64,000 nt of DNA, taken from contig DASRFR010000022.1 of NCBI GenBank assembly GCA_035651455.1, positions 372,001-436,000 on the forward strand. Reading direction: 5' to 3'. This document shows, piece by piece, positions 32,042 to 42,234 of this stretch (its first letter is position 1; every line of letters begins with the position of its first letter). This stretch comes from DASRFR01 sp035651455 (GTDB taxonomy: Bacteria > Acidobacteriota > Terriglobia > Terriglobales > Acidobacteriaceae). Under the pieces are notes generated by a model, which had not been told where the DNA came from, searched no databases, and was given only the letters and a program-made list of their open reading frames with translations. The position numbers and the translations under genes are program-made.

Positions 32042-32164
32042 TCAGGGCCACGGTCGCCCTCTCATCAACACAATTTGCGAACTTTGAGGCTCCGAGTGCG
32101 TATAACATTCGAGTACTCGCAACTCGATGTTCCCGCGCCTGGGTGAAGGATCGGAGCTATCTGG

Positions 32165-33070
32165 ATGGAACTGCGAATTAAAGGACTTTCCAAGCGATAC
32201 CCCAATAACACACAAGCGTTGCAAGACGTCTCGCTGGACATACCGCAGGGCATGTTTGGGCTTCTCGGCCCGAATGGCGCAGGGAAGTCCACGTTGATGC
32301 GCACGCTGGCCACGCTGCAGGAAGCGGATTCCGGGAGCGCCAATCTAAACGGCATTGACGTACTGAAGCAAAAGGACGAAGTGCGCAAGCTGCTGGGGTA
32401 TTTGCCGCAGGAGTTCGGCTTGTATCCCAAGGTGTCCGCCGAAGATATGCTCTCGCACCTTGCGGCTCTGAAGGGAATCTCCAACAGTAGGGAGCGACGT
32501 GAACGGGTGCAAGGGCTGCTGCAGCAGACTAATCTTTGGGATCATCGGCGCAAGCCGCTGGGCAGCTATTCGGGAGGCATGAAGCAACGCTTTGGCATTG
32601 CGCAGGCGTTACTCGGCGATCCCAAGCTGATCATCGTGGACGAGCCCACGGCCGGCCTCGATCCCGAGGAGCGGGTGCGCTTCCACAACCTGCTAAGCGC
32701 GATCGGCGAAAACATTATTGTGATTTTGTCGACGCACATCGTTTCTGATGTAAGCGATCTCTGCCGTCACATGGCGATCATTCACCGGGGACGTGTGCGG
32801 GTTGCGGGCGAACCGATGTCGCTGGTGCGCGATCTTGAAGGCCGAGTCTGGAGAAAATCAATTCACCACTCCGAAGTTGCCGCGCATCGCGAGAGATTCC
32901 CTGTGATCTCCATGCGCCTGTTTGGGGGCTTGACATTGATTCACGTGCTCAGCGAAAGCCCGCCCGACGCGGACTTTGAGCCGGTCAGCCCGGACCTGGA
33001 AGACTTGTACTTCGCCACCGTCCGGGGATTGATTTACAACCAGGTTGCGGCTGCGGGACAGGTGAACTGA
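32165..33070 (+). CDS. ABC transporter ATP-binding protein
   Basis: A 301-residue ATPase of the ABC-2/DrrA type. Walker A GPNGAGKST (about 38-46), Q-loop YLPQEFGLYP, signature SYSGGMKQRFGIAQ, Walker B LIIVDEPTAGLDP, switch His in STHIVSDV. After the ATPase domain a C-terminal extension of about 80 residues (VWRKSIHHSEVAAHRERFPV and on) carries the accessory domain usual in this subfamily. It ends 4 bases before the permease-aminopeptidase gene, so they are one transcription unit and very probably one transporter. Confidence 0.92.
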   Translation: MELRIKGLSKRYPNNTQALQDVSLDIPQGMFGLLGPNGAGKSTLMRTLATLQEADSGSANLNGIDVLKQKDEVRKLLGYLPQEFGLYPKVSAEDMLSHLAALKGISNSRERRERVQGLLQQTNLWDHRRKPLGSYSGGMKQRFGIAQALLGDPKLIIVDEPTAGLDPEERVRFHNLLSAIGENIIVILSTHIVSDVSDLCRHMAIIHRGRVRVAGEPMSLVRDLEGRVWRKSIHHSEVAAHRERFPVISMRLFGGLTLIHVLSESPPDADFEPVSPDLEDLYFATVRGLIYNQVAAAGQVN

Positions 33071-33074
33071 TCCC

Positions 33075-36000
33075 ATGATCGCGACCATTGCGGTTTTTGA
33101 ACTGCGCCAGCGATTTCGCCGGATTTCAACTTACGTCTATTTTCTGGTTTTTTTCGCACTGGCTTGTCTTTTTGCCTGCATGACCGGGGGCGCGATTCCC
33201 GGCGCCACGGTTGACTTCGGCACAGGCGGCAAGGTTCTACTCAACTCGCCTTATGCCCTGAACAACATCATCGTCTATGTCACTTTTTTTGGGCTCGTGG
33301 TCACGGCGGCGTTGGCAGGACAGGCTACGTATCAGGACGTCGATAACAACTCCTATTTCTTCTTCTACACCGCTCCCATCACGAAATTCGAATATCTATC
33401 CGGCCGCTTCCTGGGATCGCTCGCCGTGCAGTTCCTGATTTTTCTCAGCGTGGGAATAGGTACGTGGGTGGCTACTCACTTACCGTGGATCGATCCCACG
33501 CGACTTGGTCCGCAGCGGATCGCGGCGTACCTGCAGCCGTATTTTCTCCTGGTTCTGCCCAACCTGATCTTTTTGGCTGCGATCTTCTTTGCCCTGGCGG
33601 CGCTGGGACGCAAGATGTTGCCCGTGTACGCCGGCAGTGTTTTGCTGCTGATCGGTTATTTCGTCGCGCAACAGCTGTCGAACAATATTAATGTGAATGT
33701 GCCTGGTGCATTGGCAGACCCGTTCGGCGGAAACGCCATTGATCGGCTCACGCAATATTGGACGCCGTTTGAGCGTAACACTCGTCTGATACCGCTAAGC
33801 GGGATCCTGCTGCTCAACCGTGCGCTGTGGTTGGGCGTCGGCGCCCTGATCCTGGCGTACACGTATCACAAGTTCACCTTCGCCTATCCGCTCGGCCGCG
33901 CCAAGGCGGGAAAAGCGGAAGCCGTCGCGGAAATTGAGGCAATGCAGCCGGTCAGCGAGTCGCTCCCGGTGGTTCATCCCTCGTTTTCCGGGCGAGCTTC
34001 GTTTGCGCAATTTCTTTCGCTCACGGGAATTCAGTTAATTGAGACGGTGAAGAATGTTTTCTTTATCGTCCTGCTCCTGGCGGGGGCGGGGCTGGCTATC
34101 ATGAGCGCGTCGGGGCTGGGAAATCCGTTCGCTACGCCGGTCTATCCCGTCACCTATATCGTGCTCGAGGGAGCCGCTGCCGGTTTCCTGGTGTTTGCGC
34201 TGGCGATCATTACCTTTTATGCGGGAGAACTCGTCTGGCGGGAGCGAGACGCGCAACTCAATCAGATCATGGACGCCCTGCCTGTCCAACGCTGGGTCTT
34301 CTTCACTTCGAAGCTCAGCGCTCTCATGCTGGTCCAAGTGGTGCTGGCGCTCACGATTTTTATATCGGGCATCATTGTGCAGGTGTGGCATGGCTACTAC
34401 CATTTTCAGCTCGCGATTTATTTCAAGGAACTCGTTGGCAATCGCCTGATCCAGTACTGCATGATTGCGGTTCTGGCTATGTTTGTTCACACGCTGGTGA
34501 ATCAAAAGTATGCGGGCCATTTCGTGATGGTGTTGTATTTCGTGGCGCTGCTCGGAATGACCGGACTGGGGCTGCAGCATTATCTGTATCGGCCCATGCA
34601 GGCGCCGTCGTTTATTTACTCCGACATGAATGGGTATGGTCCTTTTGCGCGGCCGCTGTTCTGGTTCCGCTTGTATTGGGGATGGGCGGCGTTGATCCTC
34701 GCGATCGTGACTAACTTACTCTGGGTGCGTGGCACCGAAGGCGATTGGGGTGTGCGCCTGGCTCTCGCCAAGGGCAGGATCTCAGGCCTGTCGGTTGTAG
34801 GCCTAATCGCCTGTGCAACGGCTATGGCGGCCACCGGTGCGTACATTTACTACAACACCAATGTTCTGAACCGCTATCGCACCAGCTACCAGGCCGATGA
34901 AATGCGCGCCCAATACGAGAAGAAGTACCGGCAGTATAAGTCGATGCCGGAGCCGCGCATTGTAGATTTGAAGACGCACATCGATGTGTATCCTGAAAAG
35001 CGCGCGGTAGAGATGCAGGGAAGCATGTGGCTGGAAAACAAGACCAATGCTCCGATTGACCGCGTTGGCGTGACCATTTGGCCGATTGACCTCGCCCCGA
35101 TCCGCAGGCCGGACATTGAAATCAAGACACTTATTTTTACTGGAGGGCAGCAAGCCGTCCTTGAGGACAAGGACTTGGGCTTTTATATCTATCGCCTTAA
35201 CACACCGCTGGCGCCGAAAGCTCGCATTCAGTTCGAGGCAGACCTTTTCTATCCCAATGTGGGTTTCGTGAACGACACGCCGAACACCGACCTGGTCCGC
35301 AATGGAACGGCCCTGGGCGACCGGTATTTGCCATTTATTGGTTATACGGAAGATGTCGAATTAACCGACGACAGTACGCGTCACCGGCATGGTTTGGAGC
35401 GGCTTAAGCGCATGCCAAAGCTCGAGAATACGGCGGCGCACAACGACAACATGATCAGCAGTGAGGCGGATTGGATCAACTTCGAAAGCACCGTGAGCAC
35501 CGCGCCCGATCAGACCGCCATCATGCCCGGTTATCTGCAACGCGAGTGGACCGAGAATGGCCGGCGGTACTTTAATTACAAAATGGATGCTCCGATTTTG
35601 AACCTCTTCTCTCTCAATTCGGCGCGGTATGCGGTCCGGCGCGATCGTTGGCATGATGTGAATCTCGAAATCTATTATCAGCCCGGACATGAGTTTGATC
35701 TCGATCGCATGATGGCCAGCATGAAAGCCAGCCTCGATTACTTCAGCAGGAATTTCAGTCCCTTTCAGTTTCATCAGTTGCGAATCATCGAGTTTCCACG
35801 ATACCAGGCGTTTGCGGCATCATTCGCCAATACGATTCCGTTCTCTGAATCCGTTGGATTCATTACGTATGTCGATCCCAAAGACCCGAAGGCTCTGAAC
35901 TTGCCTTTCTATGTGACTGCGCACGAGGTGGCCCATCAATGGTGGGGCCACCAGGTGGTCTCCGCGAACGTGGAAGGGGGCACTTCGATCGTGGAAACGC

Positions 36001-36692
36001 TCGCGCAATATGGCGCAATGATGGTGATGAAACATCAATTGGGGCCTGAGGCTATGAAGGGCTTTCTGCGCATGGAAATGGACGCGTACTTGCGCGGTCG
36101 AGGCCAGGAACGCAACGAGGAAATGCCGCTGGACCGTGTGGATGCCAACCAGGGCTACATTCACTACTACAAAGGTGCCGTCGTCATGTACGCGCTGCAG
36201 GACTACATTGGCGAAGACAAGGTTAACCAGGCGCTGGCAGAATTCATTAAGGCGTATGGGTTCAAGGGAGCCCCGTATCCCACTTCGCTTGACATGATCG
36301 GTTACTTCCAGAAAGTAACGCCGCCAGAGTACCAGTACCTGTACGACGATATGTTCAAGAACATCACCCTATACGACAACCGGGCCAAGTCGGCGACCTT
36401 TACCCAGCGGCCTGACGGCAAGTACCAGATCGGTCTGGTGCTGGAATCCAAGAAGCTACGTTCCGATGGCCGTGGTCAGGAGAGCGAAATTCCCGTGCAT
36501 GACTGGATTGACGTTGGCGTGACCGACGCGAGTGGGCATTATCTTTACCTGCAGAAGCACAGGATCGATGCCGCAAGCACTCAATTAACGCTGACCGTTG
36601 ACAAGGCACCGACGGGGGCGGGCATCGATCCGCTAAATAAGCTGATTGACCGCAATCCCGACGATAACATGATGAGGTTAGAAAAGCATTAG
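33075..36692 (+). CDS. ABC-2 permease fused to an M1-family aminopeptidase
   Basis: A 1205-residue protein. Residues 1 to about 600 hold roughly 12 membrane helices in two ABC-2-like sets (first helix near 17-38, second set from about 320). Residues about 640-1200 form an extracytoplasmic M1 (gluzincin) peptidase, with zinc site HEVAHQWWGHQVVSANVEGG (H950, H954) and the third ligand Glu in IVETLAQYG about 20 residues on. That is one residue longer spacing than in classic M1 enzymes but usual in fused forms. The N-terminal M1 beta domain and the GxMEN-like region precede it in a changed form. Translated right after the ABC ATPase. Predicted to couple export to peptide trimming; substrate unknown. 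Confidence 0.9.
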   Translation: MIATIAVFELRQRFRRISTYVYFLVFFALACLFACMTGGAIPGATVDFGTGGKVLLNSPYALNNIIVYVTFFGLVVTAALAGQATYQDVDNNSYFFFYTAPITKFEYLSGRFLGSLAVQFLIFLSVGIGTWVATHLPWIDPTRLGPQRIAAYLQPYFLLVLPNLIFLAAIFFALAALGRKMLPVYAGSVLLLIGYFVAQQLSNNINVNVPGALADPFGGNAIDRLTQYWTPFERNTRLIPLSGILLLNRALWLGVGALILAYTYHKFTFAYPLGRAKAGKAEAVAEIEAMQPVSESLPVVHPSFSGRASFAQFLSLTGIQLIETVKNVFFIVLLLAGAGLAIMSASGLGNPFATPVYPVTYIVLEGAAAGFLVFALAIITFYAGELVWRERDAQLNQIMDALPVQRWVFFTSKLSALMLVQVVLALTIFISGIIVQVWHGYYHFQLAIYFKELVGNRLIQYCMIAVLAMFVHTLVNQKYAGHFVMVLYFVALLGMTGLGLQHYLYRPMQAPSFIYSDMNGYGPFARPLFWFRLYWGWAALILAIVTNLLWVRGTEGDWGVRLALAKGRISGLSVVGLIACATAMAATGAYIYYNTNVLNRYRTSYQADEMRAQYEKKYRQYKSMPEPRIVDLKTHIDVYPEKRAVEMQGSMWLENKTNAPIDRVGVTIWPIDLAPIRRPDIEIKTLIFTGGQQAVLEDKDLGFYIYRLNTPLAPKARIQFEADLFYPNVGFVNDTPNTDLVRNGTALGDRYLPFIGYTEDVELTDDSTRHRHGLERLKRMPKLENTAAHNDNMISSEADWINFESTVSTAPDQTAIMPGYLQREWTENGRRYFNYKMDAPILNLFSLNSARYAVRRDRWHDVNLEIYYQPGHEFDLDRMMASMKASLDYFSRNFSPFQFHQLRIIEFPRYQAFAASFANTIPFSESVGFITYVDPKDPKALNLPFYVTAHEVAHQWWGHQVVSANVEGGTSIVETLAQYGAMMVMKHQLGPEAMKGFLRMEMDAYLRGRGQERNEEMPLDRVDANQGYIHYYKGAVVMYALQDYIGEDKVNQALAEFIKAYGFKGAPYPTSLDMIGYFQKVTPPEYQYLYDDMFKNITLYDNRAKSATFTQRPDGKYQIGLVLESKKLRSDGRGQESEIPVHDWIDVGVTDASGHYLYLQKHRIDAASTQLTLTVDKAPTGAGIDPLNKLIDRNPDDNMMRLEKH

Positions 36693-36793
36693 CTTTCCGA
36701 TCAGCCGTGGTTGTTCCCTCGTCCGGCCGATTCGTGAGCTGTTACTCAGCACTGCCTCGCAGTCTTTTGATGCTGAGTGCATAGAACAGGAAA

Positions 36794-36820
36794 GGCGCGG
36801 CCGAAGCCGCGCCCTCTCTT
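36794..36820. terminator. Hairpin between converging genes
   Basis: Perfect 8-bp GC stem GGCGCGGC/GCCGCGCC with CGAA loop at 36794-36813, followed by a CTCTCTT tract. It can end the M1-fusion transcript; the T-tract is weak. Confidence 0.55.
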
Positions 36821-36868
36821 GGCACAGTAACTGTGTTACTGCGACCGAAACACTCTGGCAGACGAGCC

Positions 36869-38365
36869 TCAGTGCAGGCGCTCTCCTACCAGGAAGTCCT
36901 GGTCGATGCCAGTCGTCGTATCGGTGTAGGTGACATACAACGAACTGGTGCCGTTCCAGGCATTGCCGGTGTAGTCGCCGATGAAGAAGCCACCGAAGCC
37001 ATCATTGAAGGGATTCGAGGGCGCGGCAGACAGGTCCACGTTGGTTCCGTATCCCCCGCCGCCGTTGTTCGAAACCGCCATAAACGACTCGTAGTTGATG
37101 TTAGAAGGATCGTTGCGACGATCGTCCCAGCTCACGCCGACTTGTCCTCCCCTGCTGACATTGACCCATTGGAAGAACTGGTCGTGCGTGGCCGTCGATG
37201 GGGCCACCGCTTTCTTCGTCCAGGTGGTGCCGCCATTGCTCGATACGGCGACCAGCACCTTCATCTGGGTTCCGGTCCAGGTGTAATACGCCACATACAA
37301 GTTGCCGGCGTGCGTGCCTGTGCTGTTGTCGATCGCGATGACCGGGATGTTACTCACGCGCTCGCTGGTATTGGGCAACGAACCGTAGAAACAGCAGAAG
37401 CCCGGATCAGGAGCAAGCTTGGCAGTGGTGATGGCTTTGGGGGAGGTCCAGGTGCTGCCGCCATCGGTGGATTTTGAGAAATACATGGTTGCGGTGGTTC
37501 CACCGCAATCGCCTGATGGGCCATTGGCAGTGCAGCGCATCCAGGAGACGTAAACAGTTCCATCCTTGCCAATGGCAAGATCACTGAACTGGTCAACGGA
37601 GGGATAGACCTGCGTTGCGTCTACAGCTACGGCGCTCGACCACGTGCTGCCAGCGTTGGTGGAATGGGAAACGGTAATAGTCGAATTGTTATTGGTGGCG
37701 AACTGGGTCACAGAGATGTACTGCGCGTTTTTCCGGGGACTGGTCGCATTGGTGTCAATTTCGAACCAGGGTTTGTCGGCAATGCCGCCACTGAAAAAAT
37801 TGGCGACTGCCTGTTTTACGGGACTCCAAGTTACACCTTGGTTGGTCGACTTTGACCATACGATGACAGTATTCCCCGTCGACTTCGCGTCGATGCCAGT
37901 CGCATAGGCAACACCGTTGAGGTCGAAAGCCACGCCTGGATCTCCATCACCGCTCGCACCGGAGAGCAGGCTCAAGCAGGACCGGTTCCAAGTAGTGCCG
38001 CCATCCGGAGAAAGATAGAAGCCCTGAATGGCAGGGCAGGCGTAATCGTTGGCTCCAGTAAGAATCTGATTGGCATTTCTCGGATTTATAACAACTGGGG
38101 TTTCGTTCGCCAGTACGGAACTATTCGAAGCGTTGACATTGGGAAAAACGCAAGGCGCCGGACTGCAGGTGAGATTTTGTGGTCCGGGTCGCTCGCTGGG
38201 ACTGGGTAGATGGATTCGGCCCGCCCGAATCGCCCGGCCCATGAGCACGCCGCCAGAATAGGGCAATCTTTCAAGAGGAGTTGTGGATTGAGCGCTCGCC
38301 AACGTTGCCAGTAATACCAGCAGTGCTGTGAGCAGTAGCGCAGGACTACGAAGTGCTCTCGTCAA
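36869..38365 (-). CDS. Secreted sialidase-like beta-propeller with Asp boxes
   Basis: A 498-residue protein taken from TTG 38365, which has GGAGG 6 bases before and starts right at the signal peptide (LTRALRSPALLLTALLVLLA, then TLASAQS). The longer frame to 38479 has no ribosome site. The mature part has at least five Asp-box turns: SPDGGTTWN, STNQGVTWS, STNAGSTWS, STDGGSTWT and SSNGGTTWT. These mark six-bladed sialidase/neuraminidase-like propellers; the catalytic Arg triad and Tyr of true sialidases cannot be assigned, so binding or structural roles are as likely. It faces the ABC ATPase gene in the same direction. Confidence 0.8.
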   Translation of the reverse strand: MTRALRSPALLLTALLVLLATLASAQSTTPLERLPYSGGVLMGRAIRAGRIHLPSPSERPGPQNLTCSPAPCVFPNVNASNSSVLANETPVVINPRNANQILTGANDYACPAIQGFYLSPDGGTTWNRSCLSLLSGASGDGDPGVAFDLNGVAYATGIDAKSTGNTVIVWSKSTNQGVTWSPVKQAVANFFSGGIADKPWFEIDTNATSPRKNAQYISVTQFATNNNSTITVSHSTNAGSTWSSAVAVDATQVYPSVDQFSDLAIGKDGTVYVSWMRCTANGPSGDCGGTTATMYFSKSTDGGSTWTSPKAITTAKLAPDPGFCCFYGSLPNTSERVSNIPVIAIDNSTGTHAGNLYVAYYTWTGTQMKVLVAVSSNGGTTWTKKAVAPSTATHDQFFQWVNVSRGGQVGVSWDDRRNDPSNINYESFMAVSNNGGGGYGTNVDLSAAPSNPFNDGFGGFFIGDYTGNAWNGTSSLYVTYTDTTTGIDQDFLVGERLH

Positions 38366-38577
38366 AGTATCCTCCAGATTGAGTCTTGATTTATCGCGTA
38401 GGGCCGGGGGAAACCACTGAATTGCGCATGGACTGTATGGCGAGAGGGAAGCTCTGTCAATATGAAGTATTTTGCACACTACGCGTTTGGCGGACTACTG
38501 GGCCGAATGCATGCTTGGTACCGACGGCGTGGCATGCTGTTCTATGACACGCCATACCTCACAATGAGGGGCGCTTT

Positions 38578-39327
38578 CTAGGTTCGGACTCTTCGCTCGT
38601 CTCCAGCAATCACACCATCCTTGATGTGAATGACGCGGTGAGCGTACTCGGCAATGTCGTTCTCGTGCGTAACCAGCACGATCGTATTGCCCTCGGCATG
38701 CAGTCGGTCGAAAAGAGCCATGATTTCGTTGCCGGTCTTTGAATCGAGGTTCCCGGTAGGCTCGTCTGCAAGAATAATGGAAGGCTTATTCACAAGCGCG
38801 CGCGCGATTGCGACCCGCTGGCGTTGACCTCCCGAAAGCTCGTTAGGCTTGTGCATCATGCGGGATTCCATCCCGACAGCTTTAAGCGCGTCCTTCGCGC
38901 GTTCAATGCGATCTTCTGCGGGAATACCGGCATAGATGAGCGGCAGTTCCACGTTGTGCAAAGCGGTTGCACGCGCTAGCAGATTGAAGGTCTGGAAAAC
39001 GAATCCAATCTCCTTATTGCGGATGCGAGCCAGTTCGTCATCGTCCAGATCGCTGACCAGCTGATTATTCAGCCAGTATTTACCCTGGCTTGGCGTGTCC
39101 AGGCAGCCGATCAGGTTCATCAGTGTCGACTTGCCGGACCCTGAAGGTCCCATGATGGCAACGTATTCATTGCGGCCGATTCGCAGGTTCACCCCGCGCA
39201 GCGCGTGTACCTGCTGTTCCGATCCCATGTCGTACGTCTTCCACAGGTCTTCGGTGGCGATCATGCACGAATCAGGGCCTGCGGACACCATTGGCTGCGT
39301 GATATTAATTACTTCTGCCGTTGCCAT
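38578..39327 (-). CDS. MacB/LolD-type ABC transporter ATPase
   Basis: A 249-residue ATPase of the lipoprotein/macrolide-export (LolD/MacB) type. Walker A GPSGSGKST, Q-loop FVFQTFNLLA, signature NELSGGQRQRVAIARAL, Walker B ILADEPTGNLD, H-loop VTHEND. AGGAGAAG before ATG 39327 sets the start. A membrane-fusion adaptor gene follows upstream on the same strand with an 87-bp gap, so they probably form a MacAB-like pair, but no permease gene with FtsX domains is found next to them. Confidence 0.88.
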   Translation of the reverse strand: MATAEVINITQPMVSAGPDSCMIATEDLWKTYDMGSEQQVHALRGVNLRIGRNEYVAIMGPSGSGKSTLMNLIGCLDTPSQGKYWLNNQLVSDLDDDELARIRNKEIGFVFQTFNLLARATALHNVELPLIYAGIPAEDRIERAKDALKAVGMESRMMHKPNELSGGQRQRVAIARALVNKPSIILADEPTGNLDSKTGNEIMALFDRLHAEGNTIVLVTHENDIAEYAHRVIHIKDGVIAGDERRVRT

Positions 39328-39414
39328 CCTCTTCTCCTGGTCCTCGTGGGACACTCACTGCTCCAATGCGAGCTCTCTATTGGACGAGCTACCTTATCTG
39401 GCGTTAGACCTTTT

Positions 39415-40803
39415 CTAGCTGCCGCTTTCTTCTTCTTTCTTCGGAGCCGTATTATCTACCTTCACGCTGGTACCGGGGCGTAGCGTTCGCAATACCTTGT
39501 AGCTGCCGGTGACGATCTCGTCACCTTCCTTGGGACCGGCCAGAATCTCGATATCGGTCGTGCCGCTGATGCCCGTCTGGACCGGCACGAATTCTGCTTT
39601 CTTGTTACGGATCACGAAGACGCCTTGTACCTCATCATCGCCGGCTTTGTTGGATGCCTGCGCTTGCGGGGCTGCAGCCTCGACAGTGCCATTGCTGGAT
39701 TTTTGCTCGAGATCTGCGCGGCGCCGAACGGTTAATGCTTGGATTGGCATGGTCACCACCCGGCTGCGAGTCGCGGTGGTGATCTTTGCCGTAGCCGACA
39801 GTCCGGGGCGAAGATCTTCCGGAGGATCCTGTAGAGTCACGACCACCTTGAAATCTTTCGCTTCCTGGCTCGCGGTTGTCTGTTGCGATGTGGCGACGCC
39901 TGTGGAACGCACGATCGCGTTGTTACCAATTTCAGTTACGACGCCGTGAAAGATTTTGTGCGGAATGGCGTCAATCGTAACCTCCGCTGCCTCGCCGTTG
40001 CGCACGTTGACAATATCGGTCTCATCGACCTGGATCTCCGCGGTGATTACTGACATATCCGCGAGTGTCATCAACGTGCTTCCCGGAGAATTCTGGATGC
40101 CGATGACGACCGTTTCGCCTTCGCGCACCGGAAGGTTGGTGATTACTCCGTCGAAAGGAGCGTTGTAGCTCGTTTTCTGCAGAACATCGTTAACGCGCGT
40201 AAGAGTAGCCTGATTCTGATTGATATGCTTCTGCGCGGAATCCAGCTGTGCTTTGGCCTGCGCCACCCGCGCTTGTGCCTGCGCCAATCCAGCCTCGGCG
40301 GTCTGCCACGCGTTCTTCCGGCTGTCGTACTCTGAGCGCGCAATGAGCGCATCTTTGAACAGTGACTGCGCTCGGTCCCAATCCAATTTGTTTCGCTCAG
40401 CGTCAGCCTTGGCGCGATTCAAATCTGCAACGGACGTGTTCAATGCCGCTCCCGCGGCCAGTGCGTCAGTCTCCGCGGATTGCAGCGAAGCCTTGGTCGC
40501 GGCTACATCCGCAGCGGACTGCACGTTCTCCAGTTGCGCCAGCATCTGACCTCTCTTTACGTGGTCGCCTTCCTTCACATACAGCTTCACGATCTTTCCA
40601 AACGCATTCGCTCCGATGTTCACATACGTCTTGGGCTTGATTTCTCCGGACGCGCTCACGATCGACGTCAGGTCTTGTCGTTGCACTTTACCGGTTTGGA
40701 CATTGACAATCCCCTTGCGGCTCTGGCGTATCGAGAACCCCACTCCAGCCAGGACCAGAATGGCGATTCCCGCTATCAAAGCTACTTTTTTCCACGTCTT
40801 CAA
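39415..40803 (-). CDS. Membrane-fusion (MacA/HlyD-type) adaptor protein
   Basis: A 462-residue periplasmic adaptor. An N-terminal anchor (about 7-25, KVALIAGIAILVLAGVGFSI) is followed by half a lipoyl domain (ASGEIKPKTYVNIGANAFGK), a coiled-coil hairpin (about 95-200, Ala/Gln-rich), the second lipoyl half (NAPFDGVITNLPVREGETVV) and beta-barrel domains. A polar insert at about 370-400 (EQKSSNGTVEAAAPQAQAS) interrupts the C-terminal part. It should bridge an inner-membrane transporter to an outer-membrane channel. First gene of the unit with the ATPase; the permease must be encoded elsewhere. Confidence 0.88.
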   Translation of the reverse strand: MKTWKKVALIAGIAILVLAGVGFSIRQSRKGIVNVQTGKVQRQDLTSIVSASGEIKPKTYVNIGANAFGKIVKLYVKEGDHVKRGQMLAQLENVQSAADVAATKASLQSAETDALAAGAALNTSVADLNRAKADAERNKLDWDRAQSLFKDALIARSEYDSRKNAWQTAEAGLAQAQARVAQAKAQLDSAQKHINQNQATLTRVNDVLQKTSYNAPFDGVITNLPVREGETVVIGIQNSPGSTLMTLADMSVITAEIQVDETDIVNVRNGEAAEVTIDAIPHKIFHGVVTEIGNNAIVRSTGVATSQQTTASQEAKDFKVVVTLQDPPEDLRPGLSATAKITTATRSRVVTMPIQALTVRRRADLEQKSSNGTVEAAAPQAQASNKAGDDEVQGVFVIRNKKAEFVPVQTGISGTTDIEILAGPKEGDEIVTGSYKVLRTLRPGTSVKVDNTAPKKEEESGS

Positions 40804-41142
40804 TTGCGCCCTCGTCCGCGATTCAGCGGCTTGTAAGTGTCTCCTGCTTCCCGGCTGCCATCACCCGAGCAGGATGACGGGGGTGCGCATCATGAGATAC
40901 GGCATACGCCTGGTGAAAGTTCCCCAGGCGCTGGCAGGAGTCTTCACCAGACCGGGAAAAACGGGGAACGCTTATTATATCCTGCTCTTGCAACGAGGCA
41001 GCCGGTGCTGCTCACAGCCCAATGTGACGCTGCAAACCGGGCCGGGTGATAGTGTGGATGAAAAGAATGTGCGAAGTCCTTTTGTGTAATTAGCTGGAGC
41101 ACGGAAGGCACATCCCAGGGCGGCCAGAGACCGCTTACGCGT
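40804..41142. other. Divergent promoter gap, no gene
   Basis: Between the adaptor gene (minus) and the epimerase gene (plus). Open frames here overlap the adaptor start and look non-coding. No operator-like repeat seen. Confidence 0.4.
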
Positions 41143-42132
41143 ATGAAGATTTTGGTTACAGGCAGCGCTGGCCACTTGGGTGAGGCGCTGGTTCGCACGT
41201 TGCAGCCCCTCAAGCATGAGGTGGTGGGACTGGACATCCTGGCATCTCCATTTACGACGGCGCGAGGTTCGATTTGCGATCGCGGTTTTGTGAGGCGTTG
41301 GATGCTGGGGGTAAACCTCGTCTTTCATTGCGCGACTCTCCACAAACCCCACCTGGTGACGCACGCTCCCCAGGAATTCATCGATGTTAACGTCACGGGT
41401 ACCCTCAATCTCCTGGCCGAAGCCATTACAGCAAGTGTTGACTGTTTTGTCTTTACCAGCACGACCAGCGTCTTTGGAGACGCGCTGCTGCCTCCTTCCG
41501 CTGCACCCGCTGTCTGGGTGACAGAGAACATCGCACCGGTGCCAAAGAATATTTATGGCATCTCGAAAGCAGCAGCCGAGAGTCTATGCCGTCTATTTCA
41601 CCATGATCACGGATTGCCCTGTATCGTGCTGAGAACCTCACGATTCTTTCCAGAGCACGATGACAACAAGGGAATGCGGGAAAACTACTCGGTAGAGAAT
41701 CTGAAAGCTAACGAATACCTGTTTCGCCGCGTGGACATCGAAGATGCCGTGAATGCCCACCTGCTGGCCGCGGAACGAGGTCCCAGCATCGGTTTCGAAA
41801 TTTACATCATCAGCGCCACCACGCCTTTTCAGCCTGACGATCTGGTGGAACTGCGTACAAATGCGCCAGCGGTCGTTCGCAGGCGGGTTCCTGCTTTCGA
41901 GGAGGAATATTGGGGGCGCGGCTGGAAAATGTTCCCAAGCATCGGCCGAGTCTATGTAAACGCGGGCGCCCGAAAAGCCCTCGATTGGCGTCCCAAATAT
42001 GATTTTCAGTACGTCATTGACCGCCTCAAGGCAGAAGACGACCTCAGAAGCCCTTTGGCCCGACTGATCGGAAGCAAGGGATATCACGCCCAGGTTTTGG
42101 CCGACGGGCCTTATCCGGTAAAGCCTGCGTAG
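41143..42132 (+). CDS. NAD-dependent epimerase/dehydratase (extended SDR)
   Basis: A 329-residue extended short-chain dehydrogenase. The Rossmann motif is GSAGHLG near residues 7-13; D31 (GLDIL) is the acidic residue that favours NAD over NADP; the catalytic Tyr-Lys is YGISK at about 143-147, with Ser/Thr in SSTTSVF-like FTSTTSVFGD. The C-terminal domain binds a nucleotide sugar in most relatives (WRPKYDF near the end is typical of UDP-sugar epimerases). The exact sugar is unknown. Single gene, divergent from the adaptor gene. Confidence 0.87.
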   Translation: MKILVTGSAGHLGEALVRTLQPLKHEVVGLDILASPFTTARGSICDRGFVRRWMLGVNLVFHCATLHKPHLVTHAPQEFIDVNVTGTLNLLAEAITASVDCFVFTSTTSVFGDALLPPSAAPAVWVTENIAPVPKNIYGISKAAAESLCRLFHHDHGLPCIVLRTSRFFPEHDDNKGMRENYSVENLKANEYLFRRVDIEDAVNAHLLAAERGPSIGFEIYIISATTPFQPDDLVELRTNAPAVVRRRVPAFEEEYWGRGWKMFPSIGRVYVNAGARKALDWRPKYDFQYVIDRLKAEDDLRSPLARLIGSKGYHAQVLADGPYPVKPA

Positions 42133-42234
42133 GCTTTTGTAAAACCTTCACGGGATGGCCGCTCTGCCTTGCTTAGCCGCATCTAAAAACATACAATTAT
42201 GGAACAAGAGTGTCTCCTTAGGAGTTCCCCCATC

